A stretch of 64,000 nucleotides of DNA, from the NCBI GenBank assembly GCA_007753675.1, contig CP036432.1:9116233-9180232 (forward strand). The letters run 5' to 3'. Below are positions 14,624 through 23,389 of the stretch, in pieces. The DNA comes from Stieleria magnilauensis (GTDB lineage Bacteria > Planctomycetota > Planctomycetia > Pirellulales > Pirellulaceae). Below the pieces are notes generated by a model. It did no database searches. It was not told the DNA's origin and saw nothing but the letters and a program-made list of their open reading frames with translations. The position numbers and the translations under genes are program-made. The first letter of the stretch is position 1; each line of letters starts with the position of its first letter.

Positions 14624-16390
14624 TCAGCCATTTCCCTCGGCCCCTCGATCGCGTTCGAGCGACACATCGAATTCGCTGAGAGCGGGGATCATCAACGCAG
14701 CAATCGTGAACCCGTAACCCACCGCCATCGAAAAGAAGACGAACAGGTGGTCGGTTTGCAGCAAGAACTGTGTGATCGAATAAAACGTGATCAGGGGCAG
14801 CGTGAAGGACGCCAGGAAGATCGCCGAGGAAGGGTTCCGCCAACCCAGTGACGCGAACAACGCGGCGCCGCCGCCGAGAATCATGACCAAAAACGGCGCC
14901 AATTGCAGCTGAAACGCACCCCGAAAACTGACCATGATCGTCATGCAAATGGCGATCCCGACACAGAGAAAAAAGACCGTTCCCAGACTCGCCAGCGTCG
15001 CCGTCCGACCGGCCACGTAGTTAAGCCCGGCGTGAATCCCCAGCATGCTGACGAATACGTACAAGATCGCCGCCCCCAACATCGCGTAGACCATATTTTC
15101 ATACGTCATCACGCCGTTGACGGCCAAAAACAACAACAACGCCAGCGGCAACAAAATCATCTCCTTGCCGACATACAGCACCCCCAACAATTTGCCGAAC
15201 ACAAATTCGCGGGGACTTAAGTCCGTCACCAACAACAGATCCAGAGCCAGACCGTCACGTTCGCCGGTGACCGCGTTGACGGCCAATGCGTTGATCAACA
15301 CCAAACTGACCACGCCGATCGCCGCGACGGGCAACGTCGCCGCCGGCAGCGCGCGACCGATCCGAGCCGCCGGCTCAAACGCGGTCCCGTTTTGCATCTG
15401 CCCATAAATCACCGCCGCGCCGAGCAGAAACAACAATCCAAACGCGAACCGGATCACCACGACCTTGCGACCATAGGCCCACGTACGGACTTCGCGCCAG
15501 AGGATCGGATTTTTCCAAACCTGTCGCGGCGCCCGGACTTTCCAACTGCTCGGTGCTTGCTGGTTTTCCATCTCTTCGCTCGTCTCCGGCTCGGGCGCTT
15601 TGAGCCGCACTTCGCGGGACGGGTTCCAGACACGCACGCGGGCGACGCCGACGGCCAACACAACGACCGAGGCGATCAGCGTGGCGGCGGTGAACGACCA
15701 GACGCCCAGCGACGTCTGCGGCGAAAGACTTCCCAGCGGCGACGCCGCCGCGGCAAGCGCTCGCACGGGGCTGAGAGACAACACCAGGACCTCGGGTAAA
15801 TTCAGCGAGGCAATCGCGATCTCGCCGGCACCCAACAACATCAACAAGATCAATACCGTCAACGCGATCGCTTGGAACGTCTTCTCACGCCACAGCCCGA
15901 CCACGGTACCGATCGATCCGGCAAAGATCACGGTCGCAGCGGTCACCAGAAAAACCGAGAACACCTGTCCGGGCGAAACGCCGCCCAACAGCGGCAGCAC
16001 CAAAAACAACGGCAGCGCGGCGAGCAACATGGCCAACGGCCCCAGCAGTGTCGCGGCCAGCTTCCCGACGACGACCTCAAATCCGCTCAGACGCGTCATC
16101 AGCAACAACAGCAGCGTCCGCCGGTCCTTTTCTTGCGCCACACTGGCCGCCGATCCCACCGCCGCCAGACTGGACAACACCAAGAGCTGCAGCGGAGCGA
16201 GCATCAAGAACATCCAACCGCCGAAACGGGCCGAATCGGACACCGTCGCCAACGACCGCGAACCGTCCAGCACCAGGTACCCGGTGCAAAGCAGCCCGAA
16301 CAGCGTGATCAGGTACAAGCCGCGGGCCAAATACGTCTTGGGACGTTTGGGAACAACGGTCGCCTCGCGATTGAATACTGGACCGATCAT
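14624..16390 (-). CDS. ABC-2 type transporter permease
   Basis: This 588-residue protein has two six-span halves, each starting with a conserved IL(W/N)REVR-like segment (GPVFNREATVVPKRPKTYLARG near the N-terminus and NPILWREVRTWAYGRK around residue 295). Hydrophobic spans follow throughout. This duplicated layout is typical of planctomycete ABC-2 permeases. No ATPase gene adjoins it within the operon, so its partner is unknown. It is the first gene of a three-gene minus-strand operon with the two CNNM genes. Confidence 0.85.
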   Translation of the reverse strand: MIGPVFNREATVVPKRPKTYLARGLYLITLFGLLCTGYLVLDGSRSLATVSDSARFGGWMFLMLAPLQLLVLSSLAAVGSAASVAQEKDRRTLLLLLMTRLSGFEVVVGKLAATLLGPLAMLLAALPLFLVLPLLGGVSPGQVFSVFLVTAATVIFAGSIGTVVGLWREKTFQAIALTVLILLMLLGAGEIAIASLNLPEVLVLSLSPVRALAAAASPLGSLSPQTSLGVWSFTAATLIASVVVLAVGVARVRVWNPSREVRLKAPEPETSEEMENQQAPSSWKVRAPRQVWKNPILWREVRTWAYGRKVVVIRFAFGLLFLLGAAVIYGQMQNGTAFEPAARIGRALPAATLPVAAIGVVSLVLINALAVNAVTGERDGLALDLLLVTDLSPREFVFGKLLGVLYVGKEMILLPLALLLFLAVNGVMTYENMVYAMLGAAILYVFVSMLGIHAGLNYVAGRTATLASLGTVFFLCVGIAICMTIMVSFRGAFQLQLAPFLVMILGGGAALFASLGWRNPSSAIFLASFTLPLITFYSITQFLLQTDHLFVFFSMAVGYGFTIAALMIPALSEFDVSLERDRGAEGNG

Positions 16391-16643
16391 GTGAGCTTGG
16401 GTGGGAGGACGAAACTGGCACCAGGGTAAAACGCGGACAAGCCGATGACAATGCGCGATCCAAAGGCGTCACCGAGCCGGGGAATCCGAAAGGACGCTGC
16501 AATCCCTACCGGATGAACCCCGCGGTGACGTCCGGGCATGCAAAAAGTGTGCGTATTCGAAGTGAGTACGCAGATTCCTGGCCTATGTTTCCTTGGCTGT
16601 GCCTTTTCCCCGAGAAAACCAACCAAAAAGATATATCCCCACC

Positions 16644-16838
16644 ATGACCAACCAAGACCCACTCCCCGAGCGACAGTCGCTGTGGCGGGATGAGGAGGGC
16701 ACAACGGCGGTTGAATACGCCGTCATGCTCGCCCTGATCATCGCCGTCTGCGTCGGCTCGGTCGCCACCTTGACCACTGAAACCCAAAAAAGCTTCGACG
16801 CCTCTGGAGCCGCGATTTCCGGCGCCATGGGCAACTAA
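16644..16838 (+). CDS. Flp-type IVb pilin
   Basis: This 64-residue protein has a short charged leader and then the pilin motif DEEGTTAVEYAVMLALIIAV, with Glu at position +5 of the mature chain and a 20-residue hydrophobic helix. TadV-type prepilin peptidases cut after the Gly of EEG-T. Flp pilins build tight-adherence (Tad) pili used in surface attachment. No tad machinery genes lie next to it, which is common for planctomycete orphan Flp genes. Confidence 0.9.
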   Translation: MTNQDPLPERQSLWRDEEGTTAVEYAVMLALIIAVCVGSVATLTTETQKSFDASGAAISGAMGN

Positions 16839-17083
16839 TCAGCGGGTGAACCGTGCGTGGGATAGGCTTCCAGCCTGTCCTTTCCAAGCTCAACAGGCGG
16901 GAAACCGATCCCACTTCGAAGCTTCGACTCCTCTCCTCCTAGCCTCCCCTCACGACCAACCGCCTTAGCCGGCAGCCGGAATGAATCCGCCGCCAACGCT
17001 GGAGGCGGTTGTTTGCTGCGCGATTGCATGTTTCGATAGGGCGCTTGATCGCCCGATTCCCACTCGCAACAGGCACTCCCTAC

Positions 17084-17986
17084 ATGCGCATCGCACTCAC
17101 CGGCGCCACCGGATTCCTGGGCCGTTACCTGATCCGCCGGCTTCTCAACGACGGCCACACGATCACGGCGTGGTATCGCACCCCACCGGCAACGGCGCCC
17201 GAATTCGACCCGATCAGCTGGATCCGCGGAGAACTCGGCGTCCTGGACCACGCCGAACAACTGGTCGAATCTGCCGATGCCGTCGTCCATGCCGGTTTGT
17301 TTCGCAGCGGAGCGTCGTTCATGGACAGCGGCGACGACCCGCTCGAGTACTGGCAACGCAACGCGACCGGGTCGCTGCAATTGCTCGACGCCGCCGAGCG
17401 GGCCGGCGTCAAACGCTTCGTGTTCGTTTCCTCGGGCACCGTCCACGACACCGTGCTGCCGGACCGCCCACTCGATGAAACCCACCCCTTGCTGCCGTCG
17501 ACGCTCTACGGCGCCTACAAGGCATCGGTCGAAACCCTGGTGCACCACTACGGCGCCAGCGGAAAACTGCTCGCCGCCACGGTTCGTCCGCCATCGATTT
17601 ATGGCCTCGCCGATCCCGCCCAAGACTCACGCTGGTTCGATCTGGTCGCCCAGGTCTGTGCCGAAAAAGACGTCCGAGCCGGCGGCGGCAGCAAAGCCGT
17701 TCATGCTGACGACATCGCCAAAGCCGTCTCGCTGCTGCTCACACAAGACGACGCGATCGCCGGCCAAACCTACAATTGCTGTGACCGAATGATCAGCGAT
17801 TTTGAAGTCGCGACGATCGCCAAACGCATCACCGGCAGCTCGTCCAACATCAGCGGCCATGCCAAGACCGCCAAACACGAAATCGTCACCGAGAAACTGC
17901 AAGCCTTAGGCATGCGATTCGGTGGCACCGCGTTACTCGAGCAAACGATCGCGGAATTGATTTCGGCGATTCGCGGTGACGCGTGA
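17084..17986 (+). CDS. NAD-dependent epimerase/dehydratase family protein
   Basis: This 300-residue extended short-chain dehydrogenase starts with the Rossmann glycine motif GATGFLGRY at residues 7-15. A Ser in FVSSGTVHD and the catalytic YGAYKAS (Tyr and Lys four residues apart) at about 145 complete the active site. The family modifies nucleotide sugars or related hydroxylated substrates with NAD(P). The substrate is not clear. The ATG at 17084 opens directly on the first beta strand (MRIALTGATG). Confidence 0.88.
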   Translation: MRIALTGATGFLGRYLIRRLLNDGHTITAWYRTPPATAPEFDPISWIRGELGVLDHAEQLVESADAVVHAGLFRSGASFMDSGDDPLEYWQRNATGSLQLLDAAERAGVKRFVFVSSGTVHDTVLPDRPLDETHPLLPSTLYGAYKASVETLVHHYGASGKLLAATVRPPSIYGLADPAQDSRWFDLVAQVCAEKDVRAGGGSKAVHADDIAKAVSLLLTQDDAIAGQTYNCCDRMISDFEVATIAKRITGSSSNISGHAKTAKHEIVTEKLQALGMRFGGTALLEQTIAELISAIRGDA

Positions 17987-18009
17987 ACAAAGGCAGCCCC
18001 GACGAACCA

Positions 18010-18828
18010 CTAGCGCCGACGTCGTAAGGCGCAAACGCCACCGACCAGCGCCAAGAATCCTGCCGCCGTCGGCTCCGGGATCGCCGTGACCGAGTACTGC
18101 AGATTGTCGATGAACAGATACACCGGCGTGTTGATTCCGAATTGTCCTGAGTCGCTGGATTGGAACGTCAGGTCGATCGAACGAGCGTTGCCAAGCGGCG
18201 TCAAATCTTCATTCACCTGCCACGTGTCGACGATGTAGTCTTGGTTATCGTCGCTGAACGTGTAATCGGCCAGATCCAAGGTCACCGATCCGGTGGCGGC
18301 GCCGGTCGCGTTCAAGTCGCTGTAACCGGTCAGGATCACACGAAAGTAGTCCGGCTCGGATCCACTGGCACCGCCAAACTGCGTCGCGAACGCGTCCCCG
18401 TCTCGCATCGAGAGATACGGGTACGTCCCGTTGGTCCAATCGACGCTTTCAATCAGGGCGCCCGTGGGCAGGTTGATCGTTGCGCCGGAGCCGAATGCCA
18501 ACGCATAGGTTTCACCACTGACCGATCCGCCGGCGCCGTTGCTGCCGCCGCCGGTGATCGCGGAATGCTCGTTGGTGAACCCCGGCGTCGTCGTATCGGT
18601 GGTGTTGCTGTACGCCCAACCGCTCCAATAACCCACAAACGTGGTTCGGTTACTGAATTCAAACCCGTCCACCACCCACGGATCATTGTTGATCTGTGAC
18701 GTCTCGCCTTTGTAAAACGAATCGGGTGTGGTCAGCAGGTTTTCAAACGTCACGGTTTCGGCGCCGGCCATCGAACAGAGCGAACCGGCGGCAAACAGGA
18801 CAAACAGACACTGGCGAGAGATATTCAT
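18010..18828 (-). CDS. DUF4465-like protein with PEP-CTERM sorting signal
   Basis: This 272-residue exported protein has a signal peptide (MNISRQCLFVLFAAGSLCSM). The body is aromatic and Gly/Ser/Thr-rich, resembling DUF4465 domains (WVVDGFEFSNRT, YFRVILTGYSDL). The last 22 residues are IPEPTAAGFLALVGGVCALR plus Arg residues, a PEP-CTERM tail of Pro-Glu-Pro, hydrophobic span and basic end. Such proteins are thought to be cut by an exosortase and sorted to the outer surface or matrix. Confidence 0.9.
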   Translation of the reverse strand: MNISRQCLFVLFAAGSLCSMAGAETVTFENLLTTPDSFYKGETSQINNDPWVVDGFEFSNRTTFVGYWSGWAYSNTTDTTTPGFTNEHSAITGGGSNGAGGSVSGETYALAFGSGATINLPTGALIESVDWTNGTYPYLSMRDGDAFATQFGGASGSEPDYFRVILTGYSDLNATGAATGSVTLDLADYTFSDDNQDYIVDTWQVNEDLTPLGNARSIDLTFQSSDSGQFGINTPVYLFIDNLQYSVTAIPEPTAAGFLALVGGVCALRRRR

Positions 18829-18910
18829 GGTGAAACGATTTCGTTGTTGTGAATCTTGGAGTTCAAAGGTTGGAGTTTCAGATTGATTTGCGCGTCGGCA
18901 CGACGCGTCA

Positions 18911-19735
18911 CTACCAGGCGTCGGCCGGGATCACTTCGTGACCGTCCCGCGTGATCAGCTGGCCGAGCACGATCGTGTCGAGTGATTCGTTCAACAGATG
19001 CACACTGCCGTCGAGAAACAGAACCATGGCGCCGGCGGGATGCAGCGATCGGATTTCGTTGTCGCCGACCCAGGCTCGATCATCGTTGATCGGATGGGCT
19101 TGAACGAACACGTTTCCGCCGTTGATCCATTCGCTGTCCGGCCCGACCATGTCTTCGCCGGTAGCCATCGTGTTGGACAAACCGTCCAAACAATCGCGAT
19201 ACCGGATCCGCTGCTCGTACAAAAACACGCCATCGTCGGGGCGTCGATCGACCAGACGTTCGCCGAACAGGCCGCCGTAACTGATCTCGGCGCGGCGATT
19301 GCCTTGAGGAATTTCCGTCGGACACAGATACGATTCGACCACCACCGACGCCGCATCGGCATTGCGTGGATGGTCAAACGCGTAGTTGAAATCGACGGCC
19401 TCGTACAACGCCTGTTCGCCCATCTGCGGCAACAGAAACGCCGACCACGCCAAGTTCTTTCGCGTGCTCGGCTGGCCCCAAAACCGCCACTCCAAACATC
19501 CGATCGGCAACGACCGGTGCATGTTGTGATAGGCGTGGAGCGCGACACCGATCTGGTGCTGGTGGTTGCGACAATTGGCCTGACGAGCCGCCTCGCGGGC
19601 GAACTGGACCGCAGGCAACAACAACGCGACCAGGATCCCGATGATGGCGATCACCACCAACAGTTCGACCAGGGTAAACCCGATGCGAATCGGCCCGCTG
19701 GCGGTGCGACGGATTTGACGGTTACGGTAACGCAT
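18911..19735 (-). CDS. DUF1559 pseudopilin-like protein
   Basis: This 274-residue protein has an N-terminal prepilin helix (GFTLVELLVVIAIIGILVAL). DUF1559 signatures follow: the AREAARQANCRNHQHQIGVA block after the helix, and a C-terminal DGSVHLLNESLD segment. DUF1559 proteins form one of the largest paralogous families of planctomycetes, and their function is unknown. The ATG at 19735 places a basic leader of about 18 residues before the cleavage site. An earlier start is possible but would add an unlikely leader. Confidence 0.92.
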   Translation of the reverse strand: MRYRNRQIRRTASGPIRIGFTLVELLVVIAIIGILVALLLPAVQFAREAARQANCRNHQHQIGVALHAYHNMHRSLPIGCLEWRFWGQPSTRKNLAWSAFLLPQMGEQALYEAVDFNYAFDHPRNADAASVVVESYLCPTEIPQGNRRAEISYGGLFGERLVDRRPDDGVFLYEQRIRYRDCLDGLSNTMATGEDMVGPDSEWINGGNVFVQAHPINDDRAWVGDNEIRSLHPAGAMVLFLDGSVHLLNESLDTIVLGQLITRDGHEVIPADAW

Positions 19736-19879
19736 GACCAGACTCGGATGTCCCGGCGGCAGCGAACGCTCTAGTGTACAGACCGATGCGCGCATCCCGC
19801 ATCCGACACTAGGGGCGATGCAGTCGTGCGTGCGCAAGCCAATCTGTTGACGCCGACCTCACCCTGGAAGGTCCCTAAA

Positions 19880-20060
19880 GCGTCCGTCGGGTGGTAGGTC
19901 TTCTGACTCCCGATGACGTCCTGACGCTTCGCCTTCTCGTCATTCGGTCATCTTGCATCGAGCAGGATGATCCGCGGACAATGGCTAAAAGAGTGAAGCG
20001 TAGACGGCTGATCCCCGCGTCGCCTTTGTTCAGACGACGTGAAAACCAACAGCATCGGTT
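19880..20060 (-). promoter_or_regulatory. Possible cobalamin (B12-box) leader upstream of the DUF1559 gene
   Basis: On the minus strand 19893-19909 reads GAGTCAGAAGACCTACC, close to the B12-box consensus at the 3' side of cobalamin riboswitches (AGYCAGGAGACCTGCC). It is preceded by a TGACG...CGTCA hairpin at about 19925-19950. It lies 158 bases before the DUF1559 start, a normal leader distance. The central GGGAA and CCCGCCACTGT core elements could not be found in standard form, so this may be a variant or a degraded aptamer. Confidence 0.42.
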
Positions 20061-20207
20061 ACAGCGGCCGGGCCGTCTTGGAGTTTCACCAAAGTTCCCT
20101 GTTCCCGCGGACGATTCATCACCGCCCAATCGGCACCACCAAACGTTGATTGCGAAAGGTAGACCCGCCCGCACCAACTGTCAACCGTTTTCCCGACGCG
20201 ACCCCAC

Positions 20208-21095
20208 ATGCCCGAAACCCAAATCGTGCTGCCCGCACGCCTTGCCTCGACCCGTTTGCCGGAGAAATTGCTGCAGAAAGTGGCCGGCAAGAGCGTGTTG
20301 CAACACACCTACGAGTCGGCGTCGCGGGCCGCATCGGCGTCGGCCGGCGTGATCGTCGCGGTCGACGACCGGCGGATCGCGGACGAAGTGGAATCGTTCG
20401 GGGGCCGCTGGATCATGACCCCGACCGATTGCCCCAGCGGCACCGACCGCATCGCCCTGGTCGCCGACCAGTTTCCCACCACCGAAATCTTTATCAACGT
20501 CCAAAGCGACGAACCGGAGATCGACCCGGCCGCGATCGACGCGGTCGCCGAGGCGCTCGCCGGCGATCCGCAGGCCGACATGGCGACCGCGGGGACACCG
20601 ATCCGGTCGGCCGAGGCGTTGCACGACCCGGCGATCGTGAAAATCGTGATGGCGGATTTCTCCCCGACCGGCAGCCCCCAGACCGACAGCCAGACAGCGA
20701 CCCGGACGGCCGCCGCAGCAGGCCAGGGCAGTCTCGCAGCAGGGCAGGGCAGGGCGGTCTACTTCAGCCGCGCCTGTGTCCCCCACCGTCGCGGCGGCGA
20801 CCCGGCCGAGCTGCTCGCGCAAACCCCGCCGATTTACTGGCACCACCTGGGGCTTTATGCCTATCGCCGCGACTTCTTGTCCTGGTTCGCCGGCTCGCCC
20901 CCCAGCGTGCTGGAAGAAACGGAGAAACTCGAACAGCTGCGGGCCATCGAAGCGGGAAAAAAAATCGTCGTCGCCGCAGTCGGCCCTGCCATGCCCGGAA
21001 TCGACACGCCGGAAGATCTTGCCGCGTTTCGACGTCGCATCGAGGATCCCGCCACTTCCGGTTTTTCCTCAGCGCGGTATCATCCGCGTCCATGA
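20208..21095 (+). CDS. kdsB: 3-deoxy-manno-octulosonate cytidylyltransferase
   Basis: KdsB activates Kdo with CTP to CMP-Kdo in the cytoplasm for lipopolysaccharide core synthesis. The 295-residue protein shows the nucleotidyltransferase motifs: PARLASTRLPEKLL at residue 8, SGTDRIA at about 78 and NVQSDEPEI at about 98. VYFSR and WHHLGLYAYRR follow in the second half. An extra stretch of about 30 Ala/Gln/Gly/Thr-rich residues (about 155-185), encoded partly by GGGCA repeats, sits before VYFSR and makes the protein longer than the usual 250 residues. The gene overlaps pyrG by 4 bases. Confidence 0.93.
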   Translation: MPETQIVLPARLASTRLPEKLLQKVAGKSVLQHTYESASRAASASAGVIVAVDDRRIADEVESFGGRWIMTPTDCPSGTDRIALVADQFPTTEIFINVQSDEPEIDPAAIDAVAEALAGDPQADMATAGTPIRSAEALHDPAIVKIVMADFSPTGSPQTDSQTATRTAAAAGQGSLAAGQGRAVYFSRACVPHRRGGDPAELLAQTPPIYWHHLGLYAYRRDFLSWFAGSPPSVLEETEKLEQLRAIEAGKKIVVAAVGPAMPGIDTPEDLAAFRRRIEDPATSGFSSARYHPRP

Positions 21096-22732
21096 CCAAA
21101 CACATCTTTGTAACCGGCGGGGTTGTTTCCTCGCTAGGAAAGGGCCTGACGAGCGCCTCCCTGGGCATGCTGCTTGAATCTCGCGGATTGCGAGTGCGAA
21201 TGCAGAAGCTGGATCCCTACATCAACGTCGATCCGGGCACGATGAGCCCCTATCAGCACGGCGAAGTCTACGTGCTCGATGACGGCAGCGAGACCGATCT
21301 GGACCTGGGGCACTACGAGCGTTTCACCAGCGGGGCGCTCACCCGCGACTGCAACTACACGACCGGCCAGATCTATCTGTCGGTGATCGAAAAGGAACGC
21401 AAGGGGCGCTTCCTGGGGAAAACCGTCCAGGTCATCCCCCACATCACCAACGAGATCAAATCCGTCATCTCCCGGATGGGCGGCGACGACGTCGACGTCG
21501 TGATCACCGAAATCGGCGGCACGGTCGGTGACATCGAAAGCCTGCCGTTCCTCGAAGCGATCCGCCAATACTCCCAGGACGTCGGCCGCGACAACGTGCT
21601 GTACATGCACCTGACCCTGGTGCCGTACCTGAAAGCCGCCGACGAGCTGAAAACCAAACCGACCCAACACTCCGTCGGCCAACTGCGTGAAATCGGCATC
21701 CAGCCCGACGTCCTGGTCTGCCGCTGCGAACACTCGATCAGCCGTGAGGAGCGTGACAAGATCGCACTGTTTTGCAACGTCCCGACCGAAGCGGTGATCG
21801 AGGAAAAAGACAAGGACTTTTCGATTTACGAAGTCCCGATCTCGCTGGTCGACAACAAACTCGATGAATTGATCGTCAAGAAACTCGGGCTGCCCAGCAA
21901 GGCGCTGGACATCACCCCCTGGACCGACCTGCTGCATCGCCTGCGCAACCCGCGGCACGAAGTCAGCATCGCCGTCGTCGGCAAATACGCCGAACACAAA
22001 GACGCCTACAAATCGATCTACGAATCGATCGACCACGCCGGAATGCACCACCAGGCGCAGATCCGCATCGGCCGAATTCAAAGCAGCGATATCGAACGCG
22101 AAGGATGCGAACGCCTGCTGAGCGGATTTGACGGCATCCTGATCCCCGGCGGCTTTGGCGAACGCGGCGTGGAAGGCAAAGTCCAAGCCATTCGTTTCGC
22201 CAGGGAACGCGGCATCCCGTTTTTCGGCATCTGCCTGGGCATGCAGTGCGCCGTGATCGAATATGCACGCAACGTGTGCGACCTGGAAAACGCCCACTCC
22301 AGCGAATTCGACAAAGACACCCCGCACCCGGTGATCTGCTTGCTGGACGAACAGCAAAACGTGACCCAAATGGGCGGCACCATGCGACTGGGCAGCCAGC
22401 CGACGCACCTGTCCGACGACAGCCGGGCGCAGCAGTGCTACGGGACCGATGACATTCACGAACGCCACCGGCACCGCTACGAATTCAACAACGCCTATCG
22501 CGATCAATTCCGCGAACACGGCATGAAATTCTCGGGAACCAGCCCCGACGGAAGCCTTGTCGAAATCGTCGAATTGCCCGACCATCCCTGGTTCCTGGCC
22601 GTACAATACCACCCCGAATTCAAAAGCAAGCCGCTGAAAGCGCATCCGCTGTTTGCCGGATTCGTCGAGGCCGCGATTGATCGAGGAACACGCAAACACG
22701 AACGGGAACAACCCGCCGTCAGCCAACGTTAA
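21092..22732 (+). CDS. pyrG: CTP synthase
   Basis: CTP synthase converts UTP to CTP with ATP and glutamine. The 546-residue protein has the synthetase domain (FVTGGVVSSLGKGLTSASLG at residue 5) and a class I glutamine amidotransferase domain. That domain carries the nucleophile Cys in GICLGMQ (about residue 385) and the His-Glu pair in QYHPEF (about 510). The start ATG overlaps the stop of kdsB (ATGA). The coupling makes sense because KdsB consumes CTP. Confidence 0.97.
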   Translation: MTKHIFVTGGVVSSLGKGLTSASLGMLLESRGLRVRMQKLDPYINVDPGTMSPYQHGEVYVLDDGSETDLDLGHYERFTSGALTRDCNYTTGQIYLSVIEKERKGRFLGKTVQVIPHITNEIKSVISRMGGDDVDVVITEIGGTVGDIESLPFLEAIRQYSQDVGRDNVLYMHLTLVPYLKAADELKTKPTQHSVGQLREIGIQPDVLVCRCEHSISREERDKIALFCNVPTEAVIEEKDKDFSIYEVPISLVDNKLDELIVKKLGLPSKALDITPWTDLLHRLRNPRHEVSIAVVGKYAEHKDAYKSIYESIDHAGMHHQAQIRIGRIQSSDIEREGCERLLSGFDGILIPGGFGERGVEGKVQAIRFARERGIPFFGICLGMQCAVIEYARNVCDLENAHSSEFDKDTPHPVICLLDEQQNVTQMGGTMRLGSQPTHLSDDSRAQQCYGTDDIHERHRHRYEFNNAYRDQFREHGMKFSGTSPDGSLVEIVELPDHPWFLAVQYHPEFKSKPLKAHPLFAGFVEAAIDRGTRKHEREQPAVSQR

Positions 22733-22752
22733 TCCCCACGCCTGAAATCCTG

Positions 22753-23124
22753 ATGTCTGAAAACAAAGAAGAACCGGAATTGGTCGTCGACAACGATTGG
22801 AAATCGCAGGTCGAGAAAGAAAAGACGCTCGCTGAGGAACCCCAGCAAGCCGCCGAGGAGGACCCCACCGGCGACCTGCCCCCGGCGTCCTTGGCGATGC
22901 TGATCAGCACCTTTTACAGCCAAGCGATGGTCGCACTGGGCGTCATGGAAAACCCCGCGACCGGCGAAAAATCGACCGACCTGCGGATCGCCAAACACTT
23001 CATCGACACCTTGGAAATGCTCGAAGAAAAAACCAAGGGCAACACCGACAAAGACGAAGACAAGATGTTCGACGAAGTCCTGCATCTGCTCCGCATGGCC
23101 TACGTCGGCGCCAAGAAGGCGTAG
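22753..23124 (+). CDS. DUF1844 domain protein
   Basis: This 123-residue acidic protein has a charged N-terminus and the DUF1844 core, SLAMLISTFYSQAMVALGVM, ENPATGEKSTDLRIAKHFID and TLEMLEEKTKGN. Its function is unknown. It follows pyrG by 20 bases in the same direction, an arrangement suggesting one operon kdsB-pyrG-DUF1844. Confidence 0.9.
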   Translation: MSENKEEPELVVDNDWKSQVEKEKTLAEEPQQAAEEDPTGDLPPASLAMLISTFYSQAMVALGVMENPATGEKSTDLRIAKHFIDTLEMLEEKTKGNTDKDEDKMFDEVLHLLRMAYVGAKKA

Positions 23125-23251
23125 CGATCGCGCATGAGTGTTGGTGTTTAGCCTTTAGGCGATTCAGGGTCGCTGCGTCGCAGCGACAGCAGGCGGCGCG
23201 TGACGGGCTCACGCCCAATGGCACCCACAGTGACACAAACGCTGGCAGCAT

Positions 23252-23389
23252 TTGTTAGCGGCAGGGCGCGAGCCCTCCGGTCTTTCGAGCCGGCACCGGA
23301 CGGCTCACTCCGTTCCGCAAACGCGGGCAGCATTGTTAGCGGCAGGGCGCGAGCCCTCCGGTCTTCTGAGCCGCCACCGGACGGCTCGC
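23252..23389. repeat. Two dispersed GC-rich hairpins beside IS copy 1
   Basis: Two adjacent members of the AGCGGCAGGGCGCGAGCCC family occur here. The second is cut by the IS element at 23390 after GGACGGCTCGC, and its remainder reappears at 25387. Confidence 0.85.

Noticed and set aside
15872..16429. Long glutamine/arginine-rich frames antisense to the ABC permease and CNNM genes
   Set aside because: They are shadows created by codon bias on the opposite strand and have no start signals or recognisable domains.
21134..22726. 530-codon open frame antisense to pyrG
   Set aside because: It is a mirror of a highly conserved gene with strong third-position GC bias and no independent family features.
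20150..22732. 860-codon open frame covering kdsB in another frame and pyrG
   Set aside because: The first 314 codons are an out-of-frame shadow of kdsB. Only the part from 21092 is CTP synthase.
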